Of a DNA stretch of 64,000 nt, positions 49,802 to 58,010 are shown piece after piece. The stretch comes from DASYTH01 sp036002505 (GTDB lineage: Bacteria > Actinomycetota > Actinomycetes > Mycobacteriales > Pseudonocardiaceae). A program made the position numbers and the translations under genes. Position 1 is the first letter of the stretch, and the number at the start of each line of letters is the position of its first letter. A model generated the notes under the pieces. That model saw only the letters and a program-made list of their open reading frames with translations. It was not told the origin of the DNA and made no database searches. Where the stretch lies: positions 3,611 to 67,610 of the forward strand of contig NZ_DASYTH010000493.1 of NCBI RefSeq assembly GCF_036002505.1. Direction: 5' to 3'.

Positions 49802-49821
49802 TGAACGTGATGTTGCTTCCC
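49802..49821. repeat. Family B core (copy B4) past the rmd gene
   Basis: TGAACGTGATGTTGCTTCCC, complement of GGGAAGCAACATCACGTTCA, ending 10 bases after the rmd stop. It matches the core of copies B1-B3 but lacks a strong outer stem here. Confidence 0.55.
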
Positions 49822-49831
49822 GCGCGGAAAG

Positions 49832-50728
49832 CTAGCCCGAGTACATCCACTCGAGGGTGTCGGCGAGGGGGATCACCGGCTCCTCGCCCAGGGTTTCCAC
49901 GAGCCGGCGGCGGCTGCCGACGAGGCGGAGGACCTCGTTGGCACGCATGAAGGCCGGGTTGACCCGGACCTCGATGTCGTAGCCGGCGATGCCGGCCATG
50001 AGGTTCAGGATCTCGTCCAGTGAGTGGGCGACGCCGGAGCACAGGTTGAGGGTCGCGCCAGCGGGGGCGACCTCGACCAGGCGCCGGTAGTAGCGGGCCA
50101 CCGTGCGAACGTCGCCGAAGTCCCGCCAGACGCCGGTGTTGCCGAGCTCGATTTTGCGCTCGCCGCGCCGGAAGTGGTCGACGATCTTCGGGATCAGGAA
50201 CCGGACGTCCTGGCCGGCGCCGGTGTAGTTGAACGGGCGGGTGATCGCGATCGGCAGCCGGTCGGCCCAGAGCCCGGCCATGTGCTCCATGGCCAGCTTG
50301 CTCACCGCGTAGTCGTTGGCCGGGGCGGGCGGGACATCCTCGTGGATGGGCTCGACGGTCGCGTTGCCGTAGATGTTCGCGCTGCTGGCCAGCACGACGA
50401 TGCGGGGGGTGTGCGCGGCGCCCTCGACCGCCTCGAGCAGGTTGCGGCTGCCGACGATGTTGGACCGGTAGAGCTCGTCGGCGTCGCCGTGGGCCACGAA
50501 CGAGATCGCAGCCAGGTGCAGCACGGCGTCCACGTCCAGCCCGGACACGATGCCGCGCAGCCGGTCGCGGTCGAGCAGGTCCACCCGGTGCACCTCGACC
50601 CCGGGCACGCCGTCCTCGTGGATCCCGCCGGGATGGCCCAGCCCGACCACCTCATGGCCGGCGCCGGTCAGCTCGGCCGCGACGTAGCGGCCGGTGAACC
50701 CGGTGACCCCGGTGATCAAGGCGCGCAT
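49832..50728 (-). CDS. rmd: GDP-6-deoxy-D-mannose reductase-like SDR
   Basis: 298 residues. The Rossmann start is LITGVTGFTGRYVAAELTGA, the catalytic Tyr-Lys pair is in NDYAVSKLAMEH, and ITRPFNYTGAGQDVRFLIPK is characteristic of GDP-4-keto-6-deoxyhexose reductases. It would reduce the Gmd product to GDP-D-rhamnose (or a 6-deoxy-talose isomer). It follows gmd by eight bases on the same strand, which supports the pathway call. The choice of product stereochemistry cannot be read from sequence alone. Confidence 0.87.
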   Translation of the reverse strand: MRALITGVTGFTGRYVAAELTGAGHEVVGLGHPGGIHEDGVPGVEVHRVDLLDRDRLRGIVSGLDVDAVLHLAAISFVAHGDADELYRSNIVGSRNLLEAVEGAAHTPRIVVLASSANIYGNATVEPIHEDVPPAPANDYAVSKLAMEHMAGLWADRLPIAITRPFNYTGAGQDVRFLIPKIVDHFRRGERKIELGNTGVWRDFGDVRTVARYYRRLVEVAPAGATLNLCSGVAHSLDEILNLMAGIAGYDIEVRVNPAFMRANEVLRLVGSRRRLVETLGEEPVIPLADTLEWMYSG

Positions 50729-50736
50729 CGGAATCC

Positions 50737-51771
50737 TCAGAACGTGCTGCCGCGCTCGTTGCGGGCGAGGTCGGCCTCCACCATCATCCGGGTCAGCTCC
50801 TCGATCGAGGTGGTCGCCTGCCAGCCGAGGATCTCCCTGGCCCGGGACGCGTCGCCGATCAGCAGGTCGACCTCGGCCGGCCGGTAGAACCGCGGGTTGA
50901 CCCGGACCAGCTCGCGCCCGCTGGCCGCGTCCAGGCCGCGCTCGGTCTCCCCGGCGCCCTCCCAGCGCAGCTCCAGGCCCGCGGCGCGGAACGACAGCGT
51001 GACGAACTCGCGGACGGCCACGGTGCGGTTGGTGGCCAGCACGAACGTGTCCGGCTCATCGGCCTGCAGCATCCGCCACATGCCCTCGACGTACTCCTTG
51101 GCGAAGCCCCAGTCCCGCTTGGCGTCGAGGTTGCCGAGCTCCAGCGCGTCCAGCTTGCCCAACTTGATCTTGGCGACCGCGTCGGTGACCTTGCGCGTGA
51201 CGAACTCCAGGCCGCGCAGCGGGGACTCGTGGTTGAACAGGATCCCGCTGGTGGCGAACAGGTCGTAGGACTCGCGGTAGTTGACCGTGGTCCAGTGCGC
51301 GAACAGCTTCGCCACGCCGTACGGGCTGCGCGGGTAGAACGAGGTCGACTCGTCCTGCGGCACCGACTGCACCTTGCCGAACATCTCCGAGGTGGACGCC
51401 TGGTAGAACCGCGCCCCCGGGCGGACCGTGCGGATGGCTTCGAGCAGGTTCAGCGCCCCGATCCCGGTGATCTGCGCGGTCGTCACCGGCTGGTCGAACG
51501 ACACGCTCACGAAGCTCTGCGCGGCCAGGTTGTAGATCTCGTCCGCGCCGGTGCTCTCCAGCAGCCGGATGCTGTTGCCCAGGTCGGTCAGGTCGTACTC
51601 GACCAGGTGCAGGTTCGGGTGCTCACGGATGCCGAGCTCCTCGATCCGCCAGAAGTTGATCGAGCTGGTCCGCCGGTAGGCGCCGTACACCTGGTAGTCC
51701 TTGTCCAGCAACAACTGCGCGAGGTAGGCGCCGTCCTGGCCGGAGATGCCGGTGATGAGTGCGGTTCGCAT
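50737..51771 (-). CDS. gmd: GDP-mannose 4,6-dehydratase
   Basis: 344 residues from ATG 51771. It converts GDP-D-mannose to GDP-4-keto-6-deoxy-D-mannose with bound NADP. The start is ALITGISGQDGAYLAQLLLD; SEMFGKVQ and FYPRSPYGVAKLFAHW hold the Thr/Ser-Glu-Tyr-Lys catalytic set; FNHESPLRG and RDWGFAKEYVEGMWRMLQ are diagnostic for Gmd. With rmd it supplies a deoxysugar for the surface glycan. The gene is in the same orientation as the flippase and glycosyltransferases upstream. Confidence 0.95.
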   Translation of the reverse strand: MRTALITGISGQDGAYLAQLLLDKDYQVYGAYRRTSSINFWRIEELGIREHPNLHLVEYDLTDLGNSIRLLESTGADEIYNLAAQSFVSVSFDQPVTTAQITGIGALNLLEAIRTVRPGARFYQASTSEMFGKVQSVPQDESTSFYPRSPYGVAKLFAHWTTVNYRESYDLFATSGILFNHESPLRGLEFVTRKVTDAVAKIKLGKLDALELGNLDAKRDWGFAKEYVEGMWRMLQADEPDTFVLATNRTVAVREFVTLSFRAAGLELRWEGAGETERGLDAASGRELVRVNPRFYRPAEVDLLIGDASRAREILGWQATTSIEELTRMMVEADLARNERGSTF

Positions 51772-51806
51772 GGGATTGGCTGGCTCCTCGGTCGGAATGA
51801 CGCAGT

Positions 51807-53066
51807 TTAACGTTGGCCGGCAAGGATGGCCGGCGTGCCCTTGAGCATGCGGACGACACCGCTGCTCGAGCCGATCTCGATCACCACGAGGCTGGCCCCG
51901 ATGGCGATCGCCGAGGCGGTGATGATCTGCCCCGGCGAGCCGTGCAGGAACGCGAGCAGGATCCAGTGCGTCACCGCGGCCCCGACCAGCCCGGTCATCA
52001 TCCGCCGGCTGCGCTTGGCCACGGCGAACGTCAGGTGCACCCACAGCACCGCGGCCGCCGTCATGACCAGGGCCAGCGGCGCCAGCAGCGGTTTCGACGC
52101 GGCGTACTCCGGGCCGAACGTGCCGGTCAGCACCCAGGTCGGCATCAGCCACAGCACGGCGGCGACGAGCAGCCCGCACGCCGCGGTCAGCGCCATGGTC
52201 TTCAGCACCGCCCGTTCGGCCCGCTCGCCGCGCTCCAGCGCCGACGTGGCCCGGGGCAGCAGCACCAGCGCCAGCGCGGACGGCGCGAACAGGGCGATCT
52301 TGCCGAGCAGCACGGCACCGGCGTAGTGCGCCCGGTCCGACTCGGCCAGCGCCGCCTGGGCCACCAGCAGGTCCACGTTGGTCAGCGAGGAGAACGCCAG
52401 CAGCGCGACCATCGTGACCAACATGTTCGGCAAGGGTGGAGGCTTGGTCGGGGCGATCCGCACACCTGCCGCCACCGGCCCGATCAGCACCGCAATGCCG
52501 ACCGCGGTGGCCAGAATCATCGCCCACACGCCGCCGGCCATCCCAGCGGCCAGGATGCACAGCGGCAGCAGCGCCGCCCGCACCACGCCGAGTGGACCGG
52601 CCAGCGAGAACGCGACGTAGCCGAACCGCTCCGTGCCCTGGGCCACGCCCATCATCACGGCCAGCAACGCGAGACCGGCGATCCACACCGCGGCCAGCAC
52701 CACTGGCAGCGGCGAGCTGAGGTGCAGCCGGTCGGCCAGCAGCGGGCTCAGGCCGCCGATCACCACCAGGATGGCGAGGCATGCCATGCCCATCCGGGCG
52801 CCAATCCGACGCAGGTATGCGGACAACTCGCCGAACGTGGCCGAGGTGCGCAGCACCGCCACATCTCGAGCCACCGCCACCTGGATCCCGTTCACGGGCA
52901 TCATGGCGATCGTGCCGAACGCGATCAGCGCGGAGATCGCGGCGAACTCCGGCGGGATGAGCAGCCGCGCGGCGATCACATAGAACAGGTAGTTGCCGGC
53001 GTGCCCGGCGAAGCTCGCGATCAGGACGACGAGCCCGGCGCGCCGCCCACTGACCGCGGCGCTCAT
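51807..53066 (-). CDS. Polysaccharide flippase (Wzx/MATE-like)
   Basis: 419 residues with about 12-14 membrane helices, starting MSAAVSGRRAGLVVLIASFA. FGTIAMMPVNGIQVAVARDV and the general hydrophobic pattern fit the oligosaccharide flippase group that moves lipid-linked glycans across the membrane. It overlaps the upstream GT4 end by four bases and precedes gmd-rmd, forming an assembly-and-export operon. A decayed paralogue of its first quarter lies at 48495-48780. Confidence 0.87.
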   Translation of the reverse strand: MSAAVSGRRAGLVVLIASFAGHAGNYLFYVIAARLLIPPEFAAISALIAFGTIAMMPVNGIQVAVARDVAVLRTSATFGELSAYLRRIGARMGMACLAILVVIGGLSPLLADRLHLSSPLPVVLAAVWIAGLALLAVMMGVAQGTERFGYVAFSLAGPLGVVRAALLPLCILAAGMAGGVWAMILATAVGIAVLIGPVAAGVRIAPTKPPPLPNMLVTMVALLAFSSLTNVDLLVAQAALAESDRAHYAGAVLLGKIALFAPSALALVLLPRATSALERGERAERAVLKTMALTAACGLLVAAVLWLMPTWVLTGTFGPEYAASKPLLAPLALVMTAAAVLWVHLTFAVAKRSRRMMTGLVGAAVTHWILLAFLHGSPGQIITASAIAIGASLVVIEIGSSSGVVRMLKGTPAILAGQR

Positions 53067-54166
53067 CGTTGGCTCACCAGCCGGCGGTACACGTCGGCGG
53101 TGGCGTCGGCGGTGCGCTGCCAGGTGAACGTGGCGGCCCGTTTGCGGCCGGCGGCGGCCATGGCGGACTGCGCCTCGGGGTCCCTGACCAGGCGGCGGAC
53201 GGCGGCGGCGATGGCCGTGGCGTCCGTGGCGTCGACGTAGGCCATGTCCTCGCCGCCGACCTCGCGCAGCACCGGGATGTCCGAGCCGAGCACCGGGCAG
53301 CCGCGGGCCATCGCCTCGAGCACCGGCAGGCCGAACCCTTCGAACAGGGTGGGGAAGACGTAGGCGCTGGCGCCGTGGTACAGCGCGGACAGTTCCTCGG
53401 CGCTCACCCAGCCGAGCAGGTCGACGTCGTCCTCGAGACCGAGCCGCCGCACGGTCGGCAGCAGCGGGTCCTCGCCGTGGCTGCCGGTGATCACCAGCCG
53501 CGGCCGCTCCGGCGCCGGGATCAGCGTCCAGGCCTCGAGCAGCCGCTCGAAGTTCTTGTGCGGCATGCGGTTGCCGCCGGCCAGCAGGTACGGCCGGGCG
53601 GCCGGCGCGGCGCCGTGGTCAAGCGGGTCGATGGGCTCGACGCCGAGGTGGATGACGTCGATGTCGGACATCGGCCGGCCCAGCAGCCGGTGCACGTCGG
53701 CAGCCGAGGCGTGGCTGTCGGTGATGATCCGGGTGGCCGCCCGGACGGTTGACCTGATCAGCGTCTGCACGCCGCGGGCCCGGCCGCCGGGCACCCACTC
53801 CGGATGCCGGACGGCCAAGACGTCGTGCACGGTCACCACGGTCGGCAGCAGCCGCACCGCGGGACCGAAGTTCGACGGGCAGTGCAGCACGTCGGCCCGG
53901 ATGCCCCGCGCCCGGGGCGCGACGGCGAGCGCCACCGCGGCCGCCCACGCCGCCCGGTTCTCCCCGGACACCGGCAGCGCCACGATCTCGCCGGGGAACC
54001 AGGACGGCGGGTTCGCGTCGAGCTCGCGGTTGCCGATGCCGACGAAGCGCAGATCCTCGTGGTCGGCGAGGGCGGGGAACATGCCGCGGGCGTAGCTTTC
54101 GGTCCCGCCTTTGCGGCCGGTGAAGAAGACGAGGTCGACGGCGATGCGAAGGGCCACGCCGGTCAT
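53063..54166 (-). CDS. GT4 glycosyltransferase
   Basis: 367 residues from ATG 54166. A GT-B fold retaining enzyme: the N-terminal domain begins RIAVDLVFFTGRKGGTESYA, and the C-terminal donor domain has LLAGGNRMPHKNFERLLEAW, SALYHGASAYVFPTLFEGFG and LPVLEAMARGCPVLGSDI with the Glu pair that holds the nucleotide sugar. The donor may be a GDP-sugar, given gmd-rmd nearby. It overlaps the upstream GT4 stop by four bases (ATGA) and the flippase start by four, so the operon is tightly coupled. It resembles the decayed GT4 at 49 kb. Confidence 0.9.
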   Translation of the reverse strand: MTGVALRIAVDLVFFTGRKGGTESYARGMFPALADHEDLRFVGIGNRELDANPPSWFPGEIVALPVSGENRAAWAAAVALAVAPRARGIRADVLHCPSNFGPAVRLLPTVVTVHDVLAVRHPEWVPGGRARGVQTLIRSTVRAATRIITDSHASAADVHRLLGRPMSDIDVIHLGVEPIDPLDHGAAPAARPYLLAGGNRMPHKNFERLLEAWTLIPAPERPRLVITGSHGEDPLLPTVRRLGLEDDVDLLGWVSAEELSALYHGASAYVFPTLFEGFGLPVLEAMARGCPVLGSDIPVLREVGGEDMAYVDATDATAIAAAVRRLVRDPEAQSAMAAAGRKRAATFTWQRTADATADVYRRLVSQR

Positions 54167-55341
54167 CGTAGGGCGGTTACGGAGCGTTGCTCGGCGGCCT
54201 CCGCCAGCCGCTCCGCGATCTGCCGCGCGGCGGCGTGGACCGTCCGGGTCCGGCTCGCCTCGGTGAACCATCGGTGCGTGGTCTTGCGCAGCGGCTCGCC
54301 GGCGGTGACCACATCGATGATGGCGGCGCCCAGCTCGGCCGGCGCGGTGGACGCCGCGACCTTGCCGTTCACCCCGTCCTCGACCAGCTCCACCGAGGCG
54401 TTGTCCTCCCCGGCCACCAGCACCACCGGCGTCCCGGCGGCGCAGGACTCCACGACGACCAGGCCGTAGCCCTCCCGGGCGGACGGGTTGACCAGGCACG
54501 CGGCGGTGCGGATGCCCTCGTCCAGCTCGTCTTGACTGACGAAGCCCGGCATGGTGATCACGTCGCCGAGGCCGAGCCGGTCGATCTCGGCCTGGACCGC
54601 GGCGCTGGTCGGCCCCTCGCCGAAGATCGTCGCGGTGAGGTCCGGCACGTGGGTGTGGGCGTGCGCGATGGCGGCCGGCAGCGACTCGATGCGCTTGTCC
54701 GGGATGTGCCGGCCGATGAAGATCACCCGGGGCGGCGCCGGGACGGACAGCGTCGGCTCGGTCGCGCCGTCCATGTCGATGAGCCCGGGGCTGATCACCG
54801 GCTCGGCCCGCACCCCCCGCTCCCGCAGCCGCTGCGCGGAGAACTGGGAGGGGCAGGTGGCGATCGGGCTGAGCCGGATCGCCAGGCCCTGCAGGAGGTT
54901 GGCCGCCCGGCCGACGAGCGGCCCGGAGTACTCGCGCCACTGCCCGGCCCGCCACACCTCGAGCCAGTCGACCGCGACCACGACCCTGCTGCCGGCGAGC
55001 GCCGCCCGTGCAGCGAGCACGTTGGTCGCCGGGGTGGCGCTCACCAGCACCGCGTCGTAGGCCTTCCGGTTGCGGCGCAGGTGGCCGAACAGGCCGCGGC
55101 CGAACCGCAGCGCCGGACCCAGTTGCCGGACGCCGTTGCCGTCGTAGAGCTCGCGGTCCTCGCTGATCACCTCGACCCGAAGGCCGTCGATGACCGGCGG
55201 TTCGCCGTCCCACTGCCGGCGGGTGAGGTAGGTGACCTCGTGCCCGGCGGCGGCGAAGTCCTCGGCGTAAGTGCGGTACAGGCGCTCTCCTCCGCCTTTG
55301 GACCAGGGGAACAGGCAGTCGAAGGCGACGGCGATGCGCAC
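54163..55341 (-). CDS. GT4 glycosyltransferase
   Basis: 392 residues from GTG 55341, which has GGAGGAC before it. N-terminal domain: AVAFDCLFPWSKGGGERLYR; donor domain: VIFIGRHIPDKRIESLPAAI, then VNPSAREGYGLVVVESCAAG, the usual GT4 E-x7-E type nucleotide-sugar site. It would add a sugar to a lipid-linked intermediate on the cytoplasmic face. It is the first gene of the minus-strand glycan operon (GT4, GT4, flippase, gmd, rmd) and is divergent from the GT2 gene by about 100 bases. Confidence 0.9.
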   Translation of the reverse strand: MRIAVAFDCLFPWSKGGGERLYRTYAEDFAAAGHEVTYLTRRQWDGEPPVIDGLRVEVISEDRELYDGNGVRQLGPALRFGRGLFGHLRRNRKAYDAVLVSATPATNVLAARAALAGSRVVVAVDWLEVWRAGQWREYSGPLVGRAANLLQGLAIRLSPIATCPSQFSAQRLRERGVRAEPVISPGLIDMDGATEPTLSVPAPPRVIFIGRHIPDKRIESLPAAIAHAHTHVPDLTATIFGEGPTSAAVQAEIDRLGLGDVITMPGFVSQDELDEGIRTAACLVNPSAREGYGLVVVESCAAGTPVVLVAGEDNASVELVEDGVNGKVAASTAPAELGAAIIDVVTAGEPLRKTTHRWFTEASRTRTVHAAARQIAERLAEAAEQRSVTALR

Positions 55342-55442
55342 CTGTTGGTCCTCCTTCCACAAGGGCACAGGCATCCTAGACGCGGCGCGGGCTGTACTAC
55401 GCTCAGCCCGTCCGACAACCCCCCACACTTTGCGGAGCGTCG

Positions 55443-56132
55443 ATGAGCGACTGGCCAGACGTGTGGCTCATCGTCCCCGTTTTCAACGAGGCGCAGGTCA
55501 TCGGCGAGGTCGTCCGCAACGCCAGGAAGACCTTCGACCATGTCGTGTGCGTCGACGACGGCAGCCGGGACGGCTCGGCCGTGGAGATCCGCGCCGCCGG
55601 GGCGCATCTGGTCCGGCATCCGGTGAACCTCGGCCAGGGCGCGGCGCTGCAGACCGGCGTCGAGTACGCCCGGGCCCAGCCGGGGGCGCGCTACTTCGTG
55701 ACGTTCGACGCCGACGGGCAGCACCAGGTCGACGACGTGGTCGCCATGCTGGGGCGGCTGAAGTCCGAGGACGTGGACATCGTGGTCGGCACCCGGTTCC
55801 ACGGCGACACCTCGCACATCCCGTGGATCAAGCGGCTCATCCTGAAGACCGTGGTGCTGCTCAGCCCGCGGACCCGCCGGCTCGGGCTGACCGACGCGCA
55901 CAACGGCCTGCGGGTGTTCAACCGGACGGTGGCCGAGCAGCTCAACATCACCCTCAACGGGATGAGCCACGCCTCGGAGATCGTCGAGATGATCGACCGC
56001 AGGGGCTGGCGGGTGGCCGAGGAGCCGGTGACGATCCTCTACACCGACTACTCGATGGCCAAGGGCCAGTCGGTGATCAACGGCGTGAACATCGTTTTCG
56101 AGACGATGCTCAAGAGCAGGGCGGGCCACTGA
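55443..56132 (+). CDS. GT2 glycosyltransferase, dolichol-phosphate-mannose-synthase-like
   Basis: 229 residues. VWLIVPVFNEAQVIGEVVRN, the VVCVDDGSRDGS turn and the FDADGQHQVDDVVAML metal-binding motif define a GT-A fold of the DPMS/polyprenyl-phosphate glycosyltransferase group. There are no membrane helices, so anchoring may come from the DUF2304 protein encoded one base downstream. Together they should load a sugar onto a polyprenyl phosphate for use by GT-C-type enzymes such as the DUF6541/DUF2142 proteins nearby. Confidence 0.9.
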   Translation: MSDWPDVWLIVPVFNEAQVIGEVVRNARKTFDHVVCVDDGSRDGSAVEIRAAGAHLVRHPVNLGQGAALQTGVEYARAQPGARYFVTFDADGQHQVDDVVAMLGRLKSEDVDIVVGTRFHGDTSHIPWIKRLILKTVVLLSPRTRRLGLTDAHNGLRVFNRTVAEQLNITLNGMSHASEIVEMIDRRGWRVAEEPVTILYTDYSMAKGQSVINGVNIVFETMLKSRAGH

Positions 56133-56133
56133 C

Positions 56134-56484
56134 ATGCTGATTCAGTACGTGCTGGTCGCCGCGTCGATCGGATTGCTGGTGCTGTTCCTGCGCCGCCGGG
56201 GCAGCGCGCGTACGGCCGCCGGCACCAAGCTGGCCTTCGTGCTGTTCGTGCTGTTCGGCGCCTACGCGGCGCTGCGGCCCGGGGACGTCTCGGTGGTGGC
56301 CGGCTGGCTCGGCGTCGGCCGGGGCACCGACCTGCTGCTGTACGCGCTGGTGGTGGTGTTCACGTTCGCCACCTTGAACATCTACCTGCGGTTCAAGGAA
56401 CTCGAGCTGCGGTACGCGCGCCTGGCCCGGGCCATTGCGCTGGAGGCCGCCGAGCCGCCGAGCCACGTCCCGCCCGGGGACTAG
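56134..56484 (+). CDS. DUF2304 small membrane protein
   Basis: 116 residues, three predicted helices (IQYVLVAASIGLLVLFLRRR, LAFVLFVLFGAYAALRP, LLLYALVVVFTFATLNIYLR) and a cytoplasmic tail. DUF2304 genes nearly always follow a GT2 gene of this type, and the pair is thought to act as a two-part polyprenyl-phosphate sugar synthase. It begins one base after the GT2 stop and converges with the GalE-like gene, leaving seven bases between stops. Confidence 0.9.
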   Translation: MLIQYVLVAASIGLLVLFLRRRGSARTAAGTKLAFVLFVLFGAYAALRPGDVSVVAGWLGVGRGTDLLLYALVVVFTFATLNIYLRFKELELRYARLARAIALEAAEPPSHVPPGD

Positions 56485-56491
56485 CGCCCGG

Positions 56492-57427
56492 TCAGCCGTC
56501 CCGGCGCAGGTAGTCGACGGTGCGCCGGATGCCTTCCGCGATGGTGACCGCGGGGCGCCAGCCAAGCTCGACTTCGGCGGCTCGGGCGTCCAGCGCGGAC
56601 GCCCGGAGGTCGCCCTTGCGGGCCGGGGCTTCCCCGGGTTCGTCCGGGACGCCGATCTCCTTGGCCATCAGGCTGTGCAGCTCCCGGTCGGAGGTCTGCC
56701 GGCCGGTGCCGATGTTGTACCGGCGCCCGCCACCCAGCTCACCGGACGCGGCCACGAACGCCGCCGCCACGTCGTCGACGTAGACGTAGTCCCGGGTGTT
56801 GTCCCCGTCGCCGTACACCCGGGTGGGGCGGCCGGCCAGCAGCGCGCCGGCGAAGATCGCGACCACGCCGGCCTCGCCGCCCGGGTCCTGGCGCGGCCCG
56901 TACACGTTGGCCAGCGCGAGGTGCGTGCAGTCCAGGCCGTACAGCTGGCGGTAGCTGTTCAGGAACACCTCGGCCGAGACTTTCGAGGCGGCGTAAGGAG
57001 ATTTGGGGTTGACCGGGACGTCTTCACCGACCGGGAGGTGCTCGGGCGTGCCGTAGATGGAGCCGCCGGAGGACGCGAAGACGATCTTCCGGACGCCCGC
57101 GCGCCGGGCCGCCTCGGCCAGGTTCACCGTGCCCAGCACGTTCTGGGTGACGTCGAGCAGCGGGTCGGCCACGCTCACCCGCACGTCGATCTGTGCGGCC
57201 AGATGGAAGATCACCTCGGGCCGCACCTCGGCGACCAGCTCGGCCAGCGCGGGGTCCAGGATGTCCAGCTCGCGGAGGGTGCCGCCGGCGGCCAGCGCGG
57301 CGTCGAGGTTCTCCCGCCGGCCGCGGCGCAGGTCGTCGACCGCGACCACCTGGTGGCCGCCGCGCAGCAGCCGGTCGACCAGGGTCGACCCGATGAATCC
57401 GGCGCCGCCGGTGACAAGGGCACGCAT
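56492..57427 (-). CDS. galE: NAD-dependent UDP-sugar 4-epimerase, GalE-like
   Basis: 311 residues. LVTGGAGFIGSTLVDRLLRG binds NAD; Ser in FASSGGSIYG and the pair in SPYAASKVSAEVF are catalytic; LALANVYGPRQDP and YGDGDNTRDYVYVDDVA are epimerase signatures. Its nearest style is mycobacterial GalE1, which supplies UDP-galactose for galactan, fitting glfT2 in the same region. Substrate range (glucose, GlcNAc or uronic acid forms) cannot be settled here. Confidence 0.88.
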   Translation of the reverse strand: MRALVTGGAGFIGSTLVDRLLRGGHQVVAVDDLRRGRRENLDAALAAGGTLRELDILDPALAELVAEVRPEVIFHLAAQIDVRVSVADPLLDVTQNVLGTVNLAEAARRAGVRKIVFASSGGSIYGTPEHLPVGEDVPVNPKSPYAASKVSAEVFLNSYRQLYGLDCTHLALANVYGPRQDPGGEAGVVAIFAGALLAGRPTRVYGDGDNTRDYVYVDDVAAAFVAASGELGGGRRYNIGTGRQTSDRELHSLMAKEIGVPDEPGEAPARKGDLRASALDARAAEVELGWRPAVTIAEGIRRTVDYLRRDG

Positions 57428-57496
57428 GGCGCGAGCCTATCCAGCCGTGATCGCCGGTGAGTACCGGTGGTCGGGCGGCGGGGGCGAGGACCGAGA

Positions 57497-57522
57497 CAGT
57501 GATCTTGAACCCAAGATCACTG
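57497..57522. terminator. Perfect hairpin upstream of galE
   Basis: CAGTGATCTTG (57497-57507) and CAAGATCACTG (57512-57522) are perfect 11-bp arms with a 4-base loop. It lies 70 bases before the galE start on the minus strand, in the 583-base gap 57428-58010. It could be an operator, a leader hairpin or a terminator for antisense transcripts. The gap holds no supported gene. Confidence 0.5.
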
Positions 57523-57616
57523 TTGGGTGCGGCTCCCTCGGAGGGGAGTTGTGGATCTTGATCAGGTGGTCGGGGCTGATGTGACAGGTGGGGCCAGTGA
57601 GGTATCGGCCAGCGTG

Positions 57617-57661
57617 CTGAAGGACGCCTTCAGGACGTTCAATGACAGGAAGGGTCCCTTC
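57617..57661. repeat. Tandem hairpin repeat (family C)
   Basis: Two adjacent hairpins: CTGAAGG-ACG-CCTTCAG (57617-57633) and GAAGGG-T-CCCTTC (57649-57661), linked by GACGTTCAATGACAG. This composite looks like another small palindromic genomic repeat. From 57670 to 58010 the sequence is C-rich, with no supported gene. Confidence 0.6.
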
Positions 57662-58010
57662 AGGACATCAGGCTCCGAGCCGCCGCCGGCCGGCCAACGA
57701 CCGGTAACTCCCTCCAGCAGAGCCACACCCATCGCTGTTTCGGGCTGCCTGACCGCGCCTGGCGCGGTTAACCCGCCCCGAACAGCGATCATGGCCCCAC
57801 CCAGTCCGCCCCCAGAAGATCAACAGAACCCCAAAGCTCTCCAGCCGACCCGCCACGGCGACCAGGAAGACCAACCCGGCCCCTCCCCAGCCTTCTTGAG
57901 GACCCAGCCATAGCCGAAACCGCCACCCGCCAACACGACCGGGCCACCCCGGCGACCCAGGCGCACCCACTCACCAAACCCGCCACTTTCTGAAACACCG
58001 AGGTCGCCGG

